Assembly: GCA_023375675.1 (NCBI GenBank)
Contig: JALQBC010000021.1
Span: 434,001-498,000, forward strand
Source of the DNA: Cytospora piceicola
Taxonomy: Eukaryota; Ascomycota; Sordariomycetes; Diaporthales; Cytosporaceae
Reading direction: 5' to 3'
DNA length: 64,000 bases
The stretch's first letter is position 1; every line of letters starts with the position of its first letter. The position numbers and the translations under genes are program-made. Below are positions 21,481 through 35,559 of the stretch, in pieces. The notes below the pieces were generated by a model. That model was not told the origin of the DNA, ran no database searches, and worked only from the letters and a program-made list of their open reading frames with translations.

Positions 21481-22419
21481 TCGACTACGTTATAATATAT
21501 ACCGATATTAATCGGGTCTATAAACTTATACGTAGTTAGATTAAAATAAAGTCGAGGTTAATACTATTAATTAATATATCCTTATCGTCGTCTATAAGTA
21601 TTTATTATATATACGTTTATAAAGTATATTAGGCCGGTCTTTTTCTTAAGATTATATAAAATATTAAAGACTAACTAACTATATAAAGTATATTATCCCC
21701 TTTCTTTAACCTAACGGCGAAAGCTTATTACTCTTTATTAGTAGTCTAATAGCTTTTATTATTAGTAGTTTAGCGGTTTTTATCGTTAGTCGTTTAATAA
21801 TACTTATCTTTATCTTTATCCTCTTCGATAATAAGCCTTTTACGTTTAGATAATATCGCTTTAAAAGAACCGCTTTAAAAGATATTAAAAAAGGACTAAT
21901 TATAAACCTTATAGCTGTCAGCTAGCCTAATAGCTATAAAGCGGGTATAACTATACACTATAGTATAGTCGATACCGCCGGCGACTTAATAGTTAAATAA
22001 GTAGTACTTCTCTTTAACCTTTATTATCTTAGCCTAAATATATTATTTACGTCTAAAGTATAGCCTTAGCTTATTTTACACGGCGATTTAGTATATCTTA
22101 AAGACGAAGGTGTAGACACGGCCTTAGTTATCCTTTAAGGCTAGGCCGAGGGCGTTAATACCCGGTATATAAGGCTTTTTAAATACCTTATAAACGTCGT
22201 TTATAACGGGAAAGGCTTTATAGAAAACTCTATAAAGGCCGAAGCCGACTAAGTATCGTAAGTATTTATATATATAAAGGGTATTAAATAATACTTATAG
22301 AAAGTTCTAGCCTTACTTAAGTCTCGAGTCTCGGATATCTTATTAATAAAGTAAGTAAGTAATAACGTTAAATAAGTCTTATAGTTTTTTAGCCGGGTAG
22401 TAATTAATTTAAAAGTAAA

Positions 22420-22620
22420 AGTATATAAAGTTTAAAAGTAAAAGTATATAAAGTTTAAGAGTTTTAAGCTAACTAAAAGTACCGATAGTAGATAATTATA
22501 ATAAGTAACTAACAGATTTTCTCTTTAAAAGTTAAGTATATAAAGTTTAAGAGTTTTAGCTAATTAAAAGTACTAGGACGGTAAATAAATATAATAAGCG
22601 ACTAACGGATATTCTCTTAT
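22420..22620 (+). repeat. Tandem duplication of about 110 bp
   Basis: The string AAGTATATAAAGTTTAAGAG, followed by a TTTTAGCTAA and AAAAGTAC context, occurs twice. A smaller direct repeat (TTTAAAAGTAAAAGTATATA) lies inside the first copy. Confidence 0.75.
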
Positions 22621-24899
22621 ATAAAATTAGTCTATATTTAAAGTAACGATATCCTATAAAAAACTATAAAGGTTTAAATTAGAGTTTTTTATTATTTAGA
22701 AATATTATATACACTTTATTTTACTACTGCTAGCTATATAAAAACAGCGACCTCTATCTATTAAATAGGTCTTACTTTATAAGCAGGTCTTACTTTATAA
22801 TAATATCTAATTTACTATCGATAAGTAAAGAAAGAAAAAAAGGTATTATATAATATATAAAACTTATAGAATGTATAATAGCTAATAGCGCTCTGTTTAC
22901 TCGGCTGTTTTTATAGTTTTAGCTACTAAGAACACTTACTATATATATTTCGGAATCATAAGATTTCGAAATTATAAATAGCCGGTAATATTTAGAATAT
23001 ATAATATAAGTAAGAGTTTTAAAAAGGGATTTTCTAACTCGAATATCTCCTTATAAACGAGATACCGGCTAAGTAAGAAAACGATAAAAGAGTTAACTAA
23101 TTAAAGCGATAAAAGCGATATATTAATCGAAGTTGTTAAATAGTATTATATAATTAACAGCCGAAGTAAAAAGCGTTATATTATACGTTTATTTATTTAA
23201 CTAAAAGAATTAATTACTTATAATAAGATTTCTTTATAAATATATTAAAAACTATATTTAATATACTAAAATAATATTCTACTAAGTATAAAATACACTT
23301 AAGAAAATATATATATCTTAATATAAAATATTTTAATAAAAAAAAAAAAAGGTAAATAGTTAACCGAGGCGCTTATAAACTAAAGTAACTACTAGCCCGA
23401 AGATAACTATAGCTACCTTTATATATTATATCTCTCCTTTAACCTATTAGCTATAAAGGCGACTTAACTTATTAGCTACGAGTCTTATAAGGTTACCCCT
23501 TATCGTAGAAGTATTAAGTCTTTACTTAATTTAATACCTTTAAAATAATAACAGTCTTTAATCTTCTTCTCGGTTCTATATAGCCTATTAGAGTTAGAGA
23601 TTAATATAAGTTTAAGTTTAAGTTTAAGTTTAGTCTAGTCCGGTAGTATTCGTTAATAATAAAGATAGCGGTTTATCTCGATACACCTATAAAACGTATA
23701 CTTTATATATTAAAAACTATATTTAAATAAAAAGTAACTTTAACCGGTTACTTAACTTAAGTATAAGTAAAGAAGAGGTATATATAATAGCCGGGGCAGG
23801 TACTTAAAACAGTCTATAATATAAAAACGAAACGGTAGAATAGTATAAAGGTATAAATATAGTTAGTATAGTATAAATATATAAGTTTAAATAAAAACGG
23901 TATAAGACTTTTTAAGCGCCTATATTAATTAAAGGGTAGCGTTTTAAAGTATTTATATAATTACTACCTTATTAACTTTAGCCTTAACTATAATAACTAC
24001 CTATTTAAGTACTTAGCTTAGTTAAACATAGAAGAGGTTAAACGTAAAGGAAGCTAAACGTAAAAAAAGCTAAACGTAAAAGATAAATTCCTTACCTCGA
24101 GCTAGTTATAAAAGGTAACCTCTTTCGCTACTTTATTAAAAGTATTAGATTAAGCTGCCCTTACGCTTCCGATTTTAGCTAAAACCCCTATATAAAAGTA
24201 AATAAACTAAAACAATAAAAAGGCTAATATAATTCTACTTAGCTTTACGTATTATATAACCTACCGGAAGTTTATATATACGGCTATAGCTATAACTATA
24301 ACTGCCCGGCTTAAAGTCTATTTTCCGCTATAGTATAGCTTAGAAAAGGTATAAATAGCTGAGGCGATAGTAAAGCGATAATAAAGAGCGGTCTAAGTTA
24401 AAGGATTTCTTTACGATAGGTCGGGGCAGCTATATTAAAAGAAGCTTTAGCCGGGACGTTATAGATAAGTTATTAGCTAATAATAAGTTTATAGTCGCTT
24501 AAAAATAGCCTTTCCGCTTAAGCCTTAATTATTAAGCTTAAAACGGAAAAGCCTTATAAAATACTATTATATCTTTTATAACTATCTGCTAAATATCTCG
24601 GTAAAGATATAATATAAAGGATAGCGTATAAACAGGAATATTACTACTATCTTTAGAATATTATAATATAGACTCCCGGTATTTAGTTTAAAAACTTATA
24701 AATAGCCTAACCTGTTTATACCGTTAAAACCCCTCGGCCTTTAAATATTTAATAAAAAAGCGATAACCTTTTAGTCTGTCGAACTAAACGCTATCGGCTT
24801 AAATATACTAATTTCTTACCTTAAAGTAAAGATAATATAGCTTCGGCTTAGCTTTCTATACCTTCTCTACTAAAAAAGCTTACCTTTTATACCTTCTCT

Positions 24900-25375
24900 A
24901 CTAAAAAAGCCTTAGTTTAGCCTTTTACACCTTCTCTAATAAAAGTAAAAGAACTCGCCTCTTATACCTTCTTTACTAAAAAAGCCTTAGCTTAGCCTCC
25001 TACCCCTTCTTTAATAAAGGTAAAAGAGCTCGCCTTTTACACCTTTGTTAAAAAAGCCTTAACTTAGCCTCTTACCCCTTTTTTAACAGAAGCAGAAAAG
25101 CTCGCCTCCTATACCTTTACTAAAAAAGCCCTAGCTTAGCCTCCTACCCTTTCTCTAATAAAGGCAGAAAAGCTTACCTTTTATACCTTTACTAAAGAAG
25201 CCTTAGCTTAGCCTTTTACCCCTTCTTTAGTAAAAGCAAAAAAGCTTACCTTTTATACCTTTATTAAAAAAGCCTTAACTTAACCTTTTACCTCTTCTTT
25301 AGTAAAAATAAAAGAGCTCGCCTCCTATACCTCTACTAGTAAAGCCTTAGCTTAACCTCTTATACCTTTTCTATT
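24900..25375 (+). repeat. 72-bp tandem repeat, about seven copies
   Basis: The AAAGCC landmark recurs with GCC at about 24909, 24984, 25056, 25128, 25200, 25272 and 25344. The first spacing is 75 bp and the rest are 72 bp. The array lies in frame in the decayed gene around it. Confidence 0.9.
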
Positions 25376-25538
25376 AAAAGAGCTCTATAAAGAAATCGTA
25401 AAAATATCTATCTTTAATAAGTTCCTTAACTTAAAACTAAAGTATAGTTTTACCTTACCGGCACTTATATAAACAGATTATTCCTTATAAAGACTCTATA
25501 TCGAAATAGCTAAATATAACCTGCTTATAGTAAAATTA

Positions 25539-25670
25539 GCGTTTATAAACTTAGTTAAAAATAATAAAATATTAGCGTTTATAAACTCGGCTAAAAACGA
25601 TAAAATATTAACGTTTATAAACTTAGCTAAAAACAATAAGATATCGGCGTTTATAAAATAAGCGTTACGT
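25539..25670 (+). repeat. 36-bp tandem repeat, about four copies
   Basis: GCGTTTATAAACT-like starts recur at 25539, 25575, 25611 and 25647, exactly 36 bp (12 codons) apart. Confidence 0.9.
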
Positions 25671-28600
25671 AATATATAAATACCGAACAAAATAAATTCG
25701 TTAAACTAACTCTATCTTAGTAATAAATATAAACCCGCTTTAAGTAACTAAAAATAATATTATCTTAGTCGATACGTAGTCTTCCTTTAAAAGGCTAGTA
25801 TTCGAGAATATCGAGCAGATCGAGTAAGTCGTTTTACTCTATATTTTAATAAAAACTAACTAGTCTATTACCTTAAATAATCTATTAAACTTAAAAGTAA
25901 TAGTTCTAGCTTTCCTAACATTCTTTAAATAAAAGTATAACTACTACCGGATAATAAATAATAACCTACTACCTTTTATAGACGGTATATTCTATACGAA
26001 GTAAAAGAGGGTTTTTAAAGGCTAGCTAAGCTACTATTATTTCGATATTATTACGCTCGACGGTAATCCTTTTTATCTAGGCCGTTATTATAAAAGCCCC
26101 GAGTACGTTACGATAAACCTTCGTATATAACTTAATAACCCCGATAACTGCTTTAAAAAGACCGAGAAGCCGGTAGTTCAGGTCTATAATCTTTAGCTAT
26201 ATAACCTTCTAGCCTAAATTAAACGACGTTATAATAATATCTTCCCTTATTAAAATAACGGCGAATATAACTAAAGTACGTCCCTTCTTATATTAACGTA
26301 ATAAACTATTTATAAAGTAAAACTAACTTTAATATATAAGCTAATAGGTCGGAACGTTTACTAAAAGCTAAAAGATTAACTATAATAGAATCTATTAAAA
26401 CTAACCTATACTTAAGATATATATATAGGTTTAAGCGCTTTATATAAAGTAATTACTTTTACTTTAAATATTCTTAAAGGTTATTAACGAGATAAAGCTT
26501 AATAGATAATAATATAGATTATATACTTTATATCTATATATACTCCTTTTATATATATATAAACGAACTAAATTCCGGATCGGTTCCCTCCTTACTTTAT
26601 TAATTTAATATAATATATAACTATATTTAAAAGATATAGTATATATACTATTACCTATACTTACCTTCGGCTAGTTTCTATAAAAACCTAACTTCCCTCG
26701 GCTTACTATAAATTATAATAGCTTTAAAGACTTAAGGTATTTATAAGCCGAAAGGAGAAAAGGCGTAGCTTACCGTACTAAAGTTTATTATAAGGTTTAT
26801 TATCGATCTGCACTAGCTTTTAATTATCTCTTTTTTATATAATTTATAGTTTCGGATCTAATACTATATAAAAAGCTAACGCCGTAGTAATAACTAGCTA
26901 ACGAACTCCCTTTTTTATACTTAAAGCGGCTTTACCTTATCTATAGGTTTTAAAAAAATATAAACAGAAGCTGTATATAAATATTAACTTTAAAGCGTTA
27001 CTACTATAACTACCTCTTTAAATCTTATTCCTTTATATAATACTACTTAAACCCCGTACTTAATACCTATTCTACCTTTTTAGCTATCGGATTACTTAAT
27101 AACAGCTTAAACAATATCTTTAAGTACTACTTTTATCTTACCGCCGAGGCCTAAACCTCGATAAGCCGAATCGCTTTTAAAGTATTATCGTAATAAAAGA
27201 AAAAGTAACCTTAGTAGATAAAAACCCTTATAAAAGACTTAATAATAGTATAGAAAAGACAGAGAAACTACGGCCGGTCGACTTTCCTTTAAATCCCTAA
27301 CAGGCGATAAAGCTAGCTAAAATCTATAACGATAGCGACGCCGAATAAAACCGGCAGCTTACACTCGAACGAAGGAAATATATACTACTACAGCCGTAAC
27401 GTTTTTAAGCCTTCCGGCATACTTTTAAACTCCCTTAATACCTAAATCTAAAGCAGGATACGTTCGAAAGTCGTTAAAGCTACGTATTATCCTATATTAA
27501 CCGCTCGCTTATATACCGAAAAGGCCGACATACCTAAAAAAAATAAAACAGTTCGTACTCCGAATACGTTAACGAAATAAGTAGTCTACTCCGGTATAGC
27601 AAAAAGATATAGTTATAGCACTTTATCTTACTCTAATTAATATAGTACGGCTTTTAAGTAAAATAGTTAAGATTAATATAAAGCGAGTTATAGTATAAAT
27701 AGCTACTATTATACCTAATAAACAGCCTATACTCGACTAAGTTATCGAGCTAAATCCCGCTCTATAATTAATACTCTATCGAAAACTAAGCTAACGCTTT
27801 AAATAATATAGTAATATAGTCCCCTTCTTTATAAAACTTTATATTATTAGTACCGTACTAGCCTTAAAGCAAACGACTTACTATATAAAGTACGACTAGC
27901 CTTAAGCATACCGCTAGCTTAAAATTTTATACTAAGGTTTCCGGTAATACCGCCTCCTACTCGAAGGTTAAAAAAACGTATATACTAAAATACTCGTATA
28001 CAACGCTTTATAAGTTTATTAGCTTAGCTACACGCTAGTCTAGCCTTTACTTTACCTTATATATAAGCTAAAAAACCCCCTTTTACTATATAAAAACCCT
28101 GTTCGACCGTTTAATATTATAGATAGGTATAACCTTAAAGTAATTCCTATAGCAGTCTTAACGCTTCTTTAAAATATAGGTCTTAAAGTCTACGCCAAAA
28201 CCGACTAAGTAGTCGCTTAAATACTTTAAAAAGCTACCGATAAAAATATAACGGAATACTTTATCGCCGTTATAATTATAAACTAACAGCTAAATCTGTC
28301 TTCTATAAAGCTATATCGTTAAAAGGTCGACGGTAATAAAAGTATAGCCTATAACCTTACTATAAACCTCTTATTAATATTATATATATATATAGCGCTA
28401 TAAATTCTATAGTCGTAAGAAAGGCCTTTTATAAAAGCTACCGTCGAGCCGCCTTTTATAACACTAATATATTAAGCCTTATTCGTCGTTTATAATAACG
28501 TTATAATACCGGGCAGAAAGCCTTCTATACTTCCTAGCGTTATAGCTAAATACCTTTAACCTTTAACGCTATCGGAATATCCGATAGTTACTTATAGTTA

Positions 28601-30354
28601 TTCTTAAAGTCGAAATACCCCGAGTATTATTTTAATTTATTATTATAGTAATCGGAGCGTTCGACCTTATTACTTACGATAGTAATAGTCTTATATAGCT
28701 TTTAAAAAACTATAGTTTAGCTAAAAACACTTTTATCTATTAAAGTATATATACATTTATTATAACTCTTCTATATAATTTAATATAAGTAACTCGTTAA
28801 GTTCGGGTTTCTTTATAGTAAAAAGCGTAATTATCTTCTATACCGGAAATATACTTTAAAAGACTAATAATATAGTATATAAGTATAACTATAAATAAGT
28901 AGTAAAGTACGAAAACACCGATATATAATAACGTTAAACGAGATTCCTTTACTTCCTACTTATTTAAAACTTCTTACTTAATCTAAAGATTATCCTATAA
29001 GCGGTATTAATAATTAGCGAAATACGATAAATATAATAACTTACCTTTACTTATTACTTTATCCGACGCCTTTTAAAATAGCTATAATCTTAAATAAACT
29101 AAGCGGCTATTTTTAGTCTATAGCGTATAAAAAACTATAAATAATATAATAGCGGTTCTTAACCTATACCTTAAGTATATAGAAAAAGACAAGGTTATCG
29201 ATAAAGCCGACTTATATATCGGTTATACCGGTTAGCTTTTTTATAGTCGTAGTCTTTAAAGTATCGACAACGTATATATAATAAAACTTCCAGATATCGT
29301 CCTCGCCTTTCTTTAACTTACGCCGGAAAAGGTCTATAAGGTAATCGAGACTTAACTAATTAAAAGCCTTATCTATAACCTACTTCCTTTCTATATCCGA
29401 AAGGATAAAGGTATCCTCTTTAAACCTATTCTACTCGGAATATAAGATAATATAAAACACCTCGGTATTAAAATATAAAAGCTTAATTTAAAACTATACG
29501 GTATTATCGACATCCCTATTACAGATAAAACCGTCGTTTAATATAGTTAGCGGCTTTATACTTAAAGAAACAGGTTTAAGATATATTAGTACTAGTCTAT
29601 AAAACAATAAGAGTTAAAACTTATATAAAAGACACAAGACTTTAAAGATAAGATCTTAAATAGTAAAAGATATAAAGGTAACGACGATATATAAGTTTAA
29701 AATAGTAAAATATAAGATAAAAGGCAATATTAAAAACATACCGGAAAAAAAGTAATATAAAAAACGTTAAAGTATACTATTATATAGTTTTTATTTATAT
29801 AGCTATAAGTGTTCTCTATTCCTTATTTATCTATTAAAGACTAACGTTAAAGCACCTCGAACAGCTAACCCCGAAATACTCTAATATTAGCCTTTTCGGT
29901 AATAACTATACTAACTTTATAATTTATATCTTTTCCGGTATTTTAGTTACTTAGTAATAAAGTATTATAGGCAGCTAACCCTATAATACCTTACTACTAA
30001 GTAAACGCGATACTAAAAAAAGACTAAATACTATCGTTATATTCGTTTTAAACCTGCCTAAAGCATATACCTGTTTTTATTATAAGTCCGACTAACTACG
30101 TTACAGTTTAGTAATTTTAAATTATATTAAGTATTATAACTAAACGGCTAACCTTAAAAACTATACCTAATACGTCCCTTAATCGCATTATCCGAGACTA
30201 CCTTCCTTAACCCTTTTAATCTAAGTAGCGAATATAATATTACGCTGCTTTAACGTATTTATATATACGTACCTAAGACGTTATACTAACAGAAGCTAAA
30301 CCTCGATAGCCCGGATAGTCTGTTTATCTAATACTTTCTTACCGGTAGATTTAA

Positions 30355-30495
30355 TATTGCCAGGTAGTTTATTTTATATTTAAGTATAATTTCGCTAAAT
30401 AGTTTATTTTATATTTAGCTATAATCTCGCCGGGTAGTTTTTATATTTAGCTATAATCTCGCCGAGTAAATATAATCTCGTCGAGTACTTTTTAG
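30355..30495 (+). repeat. Imperfect tandem repeats around TATTTAGCTATAATCTCGCC
   Basis: Three to four diverged copies of a 35-45 bp unit containing GGTAGTTT, TATATTTAGCTATAAT and CTCGCCG are present. No coding frame is evident. Confidence 0.65.
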
Positions 30496-31384
30496 TTTCC
30501 TTATCTATAAACTTATAAGTATAAAGAACGAAAGTATTTAATTATAAAAGCTTCCGGTAATAATTTCGTCGGAAGTTTACTTATTTATCTATACCGCGGT
30601 ATCGTTAAATATAAACGATAAGATATACGCTTTCTAGCTATATATTTATATCTTATTTAATAATAATAATTACTTCCGATAGTAATCTTATTAAATATAA
30701 GGAAAAAGGTCTACTCGGCTATAAGGTACTATAAAAAAGAGAGTATTTAATAATAATAACTACTTCCGGCGGTAATCTCGTTAAGTATAAGAAAATATAG
30801 TAGTAAGCTATAAATAAAAGAAGGTGTTTAATAATAATAAGTACTTCGACTTATCGTTATACGGCTTAAAATTAGCTATATATATTATTACCGATAGCGA
30901 GATTTATATTAATAAACCTTTAGTTTTACTCTTTACCTAGTTATAAAGACCGGTTTCCGTATATAATATTCTACTTTAATAAAATATTTAAACCTATAAG
31001 CTATACGTTTTTACCTATATCTTCTTATACAATAACTATTATTTTCTTATATTATAAGCTTAAATATTTAACTTTATAGGCTAAAGTTATTACCGGCATG
31101 TCTATATATATAAACTGTTACTTTTTTAATAAGTTTAAGTCGGCTTTCGTTATTTCTATATATAATAGACTACTATTTTATCGTAAAATAGTATTTATAT
31201 ACCGGCCGTTATAAAGAAAAGTGTTTAACAGGTCTTTACTACTTATATCTTATTATAAAAGCGGTTACGAATAGTAAGCCCGGCCTTTCGAGGCAACGGT
31301 ATACGATATATAAATATAAATCTGCTATCGTATATCTCGCTTTACTTATTAAGTACCTTTTAAACCTTATTAGCTGTCTATATC

Positions 31385-31500
31385 TTTCTGTTTATATCGT
31401 TCTATCTATATCTTTCTGTCTATATCTTTCTATCTATATTTTTCTGTCTATATCTTTCTATCTATATCGTTCTATTTATATCTTCCCTATCTATATTCTC
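31385..31500 (+). repeat. Microsatellite-like TCTATATCTTTCTG array
   Basis: Seven to eight diverged copies of a 14-16 bp pyrimidine-rich unit (TATATCTTTCTGTC / TATATCGTTCTATC). Confidence 0.85.
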
Positions 31501-31849
31501 GCTATCTATATAAGCCTCTCTGTCCTCGCCTTTTTAAAACGTTATTATAACTATTAAGCCGACTCCCTTCGCGACTTAAAGTAAAAGAATAAAGCTTATA
31601 GCCTTCTACTTACCTTTAACAGCCTTACCTATAACTATAATAATTATATTACCTTCCGGGCTATTTATAACCTAAACGTCTTATAGCCTCTTTATATAAC
31701 AGTATTCCTTTTTATCCGTTTTACCGTCTCCCTTAAAAAAAATAATATAGTCGAAAATACTTAAAAACGCTTTAAGGTAAGATATAGTAATATAGAAAAA
31801 AAAGATATTCTCTTTATTATCGTATACGCCGCTATAAACGTAGCTAAGT

Positions 31850-32720
31850 TACGTTACTTAAACAGGTTTAAGACATATAGCTTAATCGATATCGTTAACA
31901 GAGCTATAAGCGATAACTTAACTAACCTCTTCCGGAGAACTATAAATAATAACTTAACTAATACCTTTAGAGTTATAAACAGAAACTTAACTAACGCCTT
32001 AAAAACTATAAACGGCTTAACTAACTTCGGAATAGCTATTAACGGTTTAACTAACTTCGGAATAGCTATAAACGGCTTAACTAATACCTTCGGAAAGATT
32101 ACGAACAGAAACCTAATTAACACCCTCGGAATAACTATAAATAACGTCTTCGGAATAACTATAAATAACGCCCTTAAAAGGACTATAAACAGAAGGCCGA
32201 CCTATACGCTCGATAAAGCATATACCCTTAAAAAGCCTACACGTCCCGGCTTTAACGTTAATACTAGAAATACCTTAGCCCCGGCTATTAGTCTCCCGGC
32301 CGAGCTACTTACTAAGTCCTACTAAATAAGTCTCTTTTACGTAAAGTCTATAGCTTAATTAATATAAATAGTAACCGAAAGACCCTCTTATTACCTTTAA
32401 TAATAAGGTTAAGGGCTTTAATATAAAGACTATCCGGAAAGGTAAGATACTAAAAAGCTAAGCTACTACCTATATCGAAGCCGGTAAAGCTATTAAAAGG
32501 ATAACAGCTAAAACTAACCTCGATACTCTTAGCTAAAAGCGTATAGTCGATACGGTTAAGTCTATTAATAAGTCCTTATATATCTTTATAAAAACGGCCG
32601 CCGTTATAATACTAGTATATCGCCTCTGTTTAGTCTAAAAGGCCGAAGCTAATATCGTATAGAATAATAATAACGATAAGTAAAGTAAGAAAGATAAGGC
32701 TTAATAGTATATCTAGTTCT
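31850..32720 (+). pseudogene. Decayed gene with NLTN-type repeats
   Basis: A plus-strand frame stays open from about 31860 to 32324, unusually long for this block. It encodes repeats such as INGLTNFGIA and NRNLTNAL at 30-36 bp spacing (30 bp exactly between 32011, 32041 and 32071). A second frame, interrupted only at probable Gln codons, continues to about 32720. The TG-poor repeat units escaped many stop-forming changes. No domain recognised. An open frame on the opposite strand is a shadow of the repeats. Confidence 0.55.
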
Positions 32721-34769
32721 TAATACTAGCCGATAAGTCGTACTTCTTAAACGGCCTAAATCTTATATATATACGTAAATACAGAATTATAAGTAGTACT
32801 TTTTTCTACTTTAGTTTTATTCTAAGGTAACGGTTTTAGTATTTACTTTAGTTTAATATATTATAAACTATCTTTAACTTAAAAATTTTATTTTAAATCT
32901 ATATAAAGGTTACGGCTTATTAATTAACTAGCCGAATAATTAATAGTTTTAATTATAAGAAGTATATTCTTAACTTAACGTAGTAACTATAACTATTTTA
33001 TTATATTTAGTACTCTTAATATTATAATTAAAGGTTATAAGAAATAGCTGTTCGGTACCGAATATAGTTATATAACCTTTACCGCTAGAATTTAAGTAAA
33101 GAGTCTATAAATTCGATAACCTATTATAAAGTTTAAAACTAAACAACTAAATAATTAATTTATTTACTACGAAAGGGCTTATTTATAATATTTAAGCTAA
33201 TTATAATATCGCTATTATTATAAGGCTCTTTTAGCCTTTTAGTATAGTTATTTCTCTTCCGGTTATAAGTAGCTATATCGGTATATATACCCGAGTAGTA
33301 AGCTAAACCGGTCTTTCTCTTTTTTAGTTGTTAAAACTACTATAATCTTAAAATAACGCTTTTATATACCGAGGCTATAAATAATCTAAACAATAGAATA
33401 CCTCTTTACGTTTAAGCGTAAGGTATTATAAACGTTATAAAAACCGAGGCTGTAACCGTTAAACCTATAGCTAAAGCTCTTTTAGATCTATAAGTTTATC
33501 GTCTATAAGTTTAAAACGAAAGTTCCGGAAAGAGCTATAGGTATACTTAAACTCCTATCTCTGCTTTTCTTAAGTAACGTTAGCTATCTCGGTACCGAAC
33601 TTATAACTAAAACGCTTTAAAATATTATTATCGGCTTCTGCTTACTACTTAGCCTTAAGTTTAAAAGCCCTTTTTAATATTATATCTACTAGTATAAAAC
33701 CTTTATTATTATCGACCTTGCTATTTAAAAAGATAACTTTATTATCTCTACCGAAAAAACTATTGTTTATTATAATATCTCTATCTTTACCTTCCTCGTC
33801 TATTATAAGGACGGTAAAAGAAAAGGGTATAAGAGGTTTATATTAGCTATCTCTGTCTTTACCTTCCTTACCCTCTTCTATTATAATAGAAAAAGAAGCT
33901 ACTACTATAAAAGCGATAAAAAGAGCGGGCGCGGAAGGTTCTTACTATATAACCTAACTAGGCTATAACGTATTAAGGAAAAAAGTAAGCTACCGATAAT
34001 AATAAGCTTCTTTATAATATATATAGTTAACGTAGGTATTACCGGTATAAAACTTAATTTCTAAACCGTCTGCCTTCTTTAAGTTAATATAGTATTTAAT
34101 AAAAAAACTATTACCTTTTATATACTATCGGTAAAAACCGAGTATATAAATACCTATAATCTATATAAGTAAGGCAACGAGGTTTTTAACTTAACGTATA
34201 CCCCGGCTATTACTTATACTCTATAAATAAAAACAGGCGTTTTATCGTAGGTTACGAATAACCGCGTTTATAGCCGGTAGGTCGAACTATATACTGTTAA
34301 TAAAGAAAGAAAAGGGAGAAGGGATAATACTTACTAATTACTTAACTCTACAGTTTATCGGGCGGTAGTTACCCGGAAATCTTATAACTAAATCTAAATA
34401 CCTCGTTTTAATAACCTTTTAAGTAAACCTTAATATAACCGGGGCCTTTAAGTAATAGCGTTAATTAGAATATAACCGTTTAGTAAACCGGTCGATAAAG
34501 TTTAATAACAGATTTACTAAAACCTTACTTTAAAGAACTTACGGTTTAAAAAGGTATTAAAAAGGGTAGAAGAGTTAAGGGTTATAAAGGAGGTAACAGA
34601 AGATATTATTAAATAAGTAATTAATTTAAACAGTATTAAAGTATATATATTAAGAGAGTATATTATACTTACTAAAAGATTAAGAAAAAGGTTAACTATA
34701 ATGTCTGTTATTAAAAAACGTTAAACGTTAGTATTTTACTATAGTTTAATATAACGCTTATATAGTTAA

Positions 34770-34945
34770 AGCAACCGGTTTAATAACCGGTTATATTATT
34801 ATAGTAACACGTTACTATATAGGTAACTATAGTAATATACATCTTAGATCTAAATACTAACTATATTTATAATACAGCTAGTAATATAGCTCTTATATAG
34901 CTAATATAACCGGTTCGGCTACCGGTTACGTTATTATAATAACGT
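34770..34945. repeat. Paired ACCGGT inverted repeats
   Basis: Two similar stretches, each with AACCGGTT-type palindromes followed by TATTATTATAGTAAC or GTTATTATAATAACG, lie about 120 bp apart. ACCGGT palindromes also occur at 21280 and 51180. I see no element boundaries around them. Confidence 0.5.
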
Positions 34946-35559
34946 ATTTCTATATAAGTTATAACTATTATATTAAATAGTTAGGTTATAGACATTATAG
35001 CAGTATTATATATATAATCTTAATTTAAGCTATTAAAACCTATTATATTATACACCTTACTTAGATCTAAATTAAGTATAAAATATAGATCTATAGAAAC
35101 TAGCTTTTTAACGTCTACTTAAAGGTCTTTAAAAACCTTTAAGCCTTCTACCTTTATATACCTTACTACCCTTATATACGTTACTTTATCGACTTACCTT
35201 TTCGCTTTATACTTTTTACTAAACCTGTTTTCTAAACAACTATAATCGTTAAAGCTAGTTTAAATAGTTACTTTATATTTAATAGCTAGATCTATCCTAT
35301 ACCTTACTTATTTTAATTAATAACACTACCTTTTCTATACCTATCTAAATATAGTACTATAATAAGCGTATAAACGTAATACGCCTTAATTAAGTCGCCG
35401 TCTAATCGTATAATCGGAATAATATAAGTAAGTTAAAGCATCTGTCCTATAGAGCGCCTATAATCTAGCTCGACACGATAGCCTACCCTCTCCGTATTAT
35501 AGTAAAGTTACTTCTCGGTTCTTTACTTTAAAACATTTACTAACTTAAAGATAAATTCC

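Larger units (their letters stand above)
24840..25690 (+). pseudogene. Decayed repeat-protein gene (24-aa and 12-aa repeats)
   Basis: One plus-strand frame can be followed with interruptions only at TAA/TAG, mostly where a Gln is expected (GCTTAGCCT for an Ala-Gln-Pro). It encodes a 24-aa repeat of the type KALAQPPTPSLIKAKELASY plus YTFTK, then after about 150 bp a 12-aa repeat of the type LAFINLVKNNKI. The periodicity in multiples of three and the conserved residues show it was protein-coding before RIP. I do not recognise the protein. Further open frame (with a frame change) continues to about 26300. Confidence 0.6.

Noticed and set aside
25496..25690. Open minus-strand frame over the 36-bp repeat
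   Set aside because: It mirrors the tandem repeat. The plus frame agrees with the neighbouring 72-bp coding array.
31854..32123. Open minus-strand frame (89 codons) over the 30-bp repeats
   Set aside because: Hydrophobic mirror of the plus-strand repeat protein. The plus frame is longer and continues beyond the repeats.
34600..35040. Possible LTR pair from repeated ACCGGT palindromes
   Set aside because: The two stretches are only about 120 bp apart and show no TG...CA ends, primer-binding site or polypurine tract.
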